NCBI GenBank assembly: GCA_037013495.1
Contig: CM072811.1
Span: 49,381,952-49,445,951 of the forward strand
Source of the DNA: Hippophae tibetana
Taxonomy: Eukaryota; Streptophyta; Magnoliopsida; Rosales; Elaeagnaceae
Length of the DNA stretch: 64,000 bases
Direction: 5' to 3'
This document shows, one piece after another, positions 62,882-64,000 of this stretch. Position numbers and translations under genes: made by a program. The notes below the pieces were generated by a model. The model ran no database searches. It was given only the letters and a program-made list of their open reading frames with translations, and was not told the origin of the DNA. Position 1 is the first letter of the stretch. The number at the start of each line of letters is the position of its first letter.

Positions 62882-63946
62882 CTAACAAGAATGAAAGCGT
62901 GGAGGAGGAGGAGGTAAAAGTTGATGAACATTGTTTTGAACCTGATTCTGAGCACCACTATTTTGGGCAATGAAAGGGTGCTTTAACAACCTCGCAGCTG
63001 TCCATCTTTTAGAAGGCTCTCTCTGCAAACAACAAGCAATGAAATCCTTGAACTCTCTCGAAGCCGTAGCTGGTGCTTCAGGTGGCTGAGACATACAAAT
63101 TGCACACATCAAGCTAGCCCAATCACCTTGTCGACCCACAGCAAATGGAAATCTACCCAAGTAAAACTCCATTATGGAAACCCCAAGACTCCAAATGTCC
63201 CCAGCATATCCATCATACAAACCCTGATTGATATCAGTGTTAATTCTCTCTGGACTCATATACGCAATCGTCCCAACCGATGAGTTACAGTCCATGGTTT
63301 GATCCAAGATCCGACCCACTCCAAAATCAGCAATTTTGACCTGATTCCTAACATTGATCAAAAGATTAGAAGGTTTGATATCACGATGAACGATCTTTCT
63401 ACCGTGAAGATAAACCAAGCCTTTGAGGATCTGACGAGCAAGGTCGGAGAGCTCTTGTTCTCGTGTGATATGAGTACCTTCTAAAGACCCCCTATCCATA
63501 AATTCTAACAGAACTTGGATTTCACCGTTGTGATCGAATATATCGTGACATTTCACTACGTTAGGGTTATCAACATCGCGAAGGATCTCGATCTCTCTAC
63601 AGATCCGACGACGAACAGAATCCTCGTGATTTCCATAGATCACCTTCAAAGCATAAAGTCTGCCAGAGGGTTTGTGAGCAACTTTGTAAACCGTACCTCC
63701 ACTTCCGCTTCCGATTCGATTGAGTCGTTCAAGTTCCGAAAAGTGGATGAGCTGGTTGCTGTTGTGAGCATTAAGGCTATGATGATTCGATGAAGACGAC
63801 GGAGCAGAGCCCGGAGGCAAAGGCAGAGGCACAGCTAGGGCTGGTTCCCGCTGTGGCAGAGGTAAGGTTAGGTCAGGACGACGACGTTGCCGGTCTTTTC
63901 GTCCAGCCATTGAACTCACAATCGGTGGTGGTTGAATCGGTTTCAT
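62882..63946 (-). CDS. MKK4/MKK5-like: MAP kinase kinase, group C (MKK4/MKK5 type), 354 aa, intronless
   Basis: A single open frame on the minus strand from ATG at 63946. Group C MAPKKs phosphorylate MPK3/MPK6 in immunity, stomatal and stress signalling (family knowledge). Residues 16-31 form a basic docking site followed by LTLPLP ([16 protein letters not shown]), and residues 39-45 (VPLPLPP) are also typical. Kinase landmarks are the glycine loop [10 protein letters not shown] (79-88), Lys101, Glu120, HRDIKPSN (187-194, Asp189), DFG (207-209) and SPE (231-233). The activation loop reads [11 protein letters not shown]; the usual group C sequence is QTMDPCNSSVGT, so one residue (Pro) is missing. 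Thr217 with Ser223 still fits S/T-X5-S/T, while the usual Ser (here 222) now sits at X4. DFGVG replaces the usual DFGVS. The C-terminus ends in a Pro-rich tail. Lack of introns is normal for this group. Confidence 0.93.
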   Translation of the reverse strand: MKPIQPPPIVSSMAGRKDRQRRRPDLTLPLPQREPALAVPLPLPPGSAPSSSSNHHSLNAHNSNQLIHFSELERLNRIGSGSGGTVYKVAHKPSGRLYALKVIYGNHEDSVRRRICREIEILRDVDNPNVVKCHDIFDHNGEIQVLLEFMDRGSLEGTHITREQELSDLARQILKGLVYLHGRKIVHRDIKPSNLLINVRNQVKIADFGVGRILDQTMDCNSSVGTIAYMSPERINTDINQGLYDGYAGDIWSLGVSIMEFYLGRFPFAVGRQGDWASLMCAICMSQPPEAPATASREFKDFIACCLQREPSKRWTAARLLKHPFIAQNSGAQNQVQNNVHQLLPPPPPRFHSC

Positions 63947-64000
63947 GACTCAGCAAAAAAAATTTTTCTCTTCCGATTAATAGAAAGACTCGAAACGAAT

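Noticed and set aside
63299-63793. Plus-strand frames opposite the MAPKK gene
   Set aside because: They are antisense shadows of a long conserved kinase frame.

Overview
This is AT-rich nuclear DNA from a flowering plant. Spliced genes with GT-AG introns, plant-only families (an At1g16860/SHOU4-type membrane protein, EXO84B, a group C MAPKK), Ty1/copia remnants, a CACTA transposon and tRNA-derived SINEs all point to a dicot. A rosid is my guess; the sequence does not fix the species.

Layout. 1-3.9 kb: a two-exon minus-strand gene for a conserved plant protein of unknown function. 3.9-8.8 kb: AT-rich intergenic DNA. 8.9-10.65 kb: a two-exon gene for a small secreted, LEA-like protein. 10.9-35.2 kb: a tandem array of duplicated units, each built around a cysteine-rich secreted peptide gene (NCR/late-nodulin-like or defensin-like). 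The array has a relic (10.9 kb), a shortened copy (13.4-14.6 kb), a complete one-module gene (23.9-24.6 kb), a complete three-module gene (31.7-32.5 kb) and a decayed copy (34.6-35.1 kb). It has been invaded by a small copia fossil, a 3.5 kb CACTA element carrying host gene pieces (PIN6-like auxin carrier and RING-CH/RINGv), and further copia remnants.

35.6-38.9 kb: a four-exon membrin (Golgi Qb-SNARE) gene on the minus strand. 39-44.4 kb: AT-rich intergenic DNA with degenerate tandem repeats. 44.5-49.3 kb: a SHOU4-like gene. 52.5-58.3 kb: exocyst subunit EXO84B in seven exons. 62.9-63.95 kb: an intronless MAPKK of the MKK4/MKK5 type on the minus strand.

The single-copy genes are ordinary housekeeping and signalling genes, several of them linked to secretion (membrin, EXO84B, SHOU4-like), but adjacency here does not imply an operon or shared control. 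The unusual part is the 10.9-35.2 kb array. There, exon structure, core promoter and signal peptide are kept across copies while the number of cysteine modules changes. Exon boundaries were placed by eye from splice signals, reading-frame continuity and remembered family sequences.
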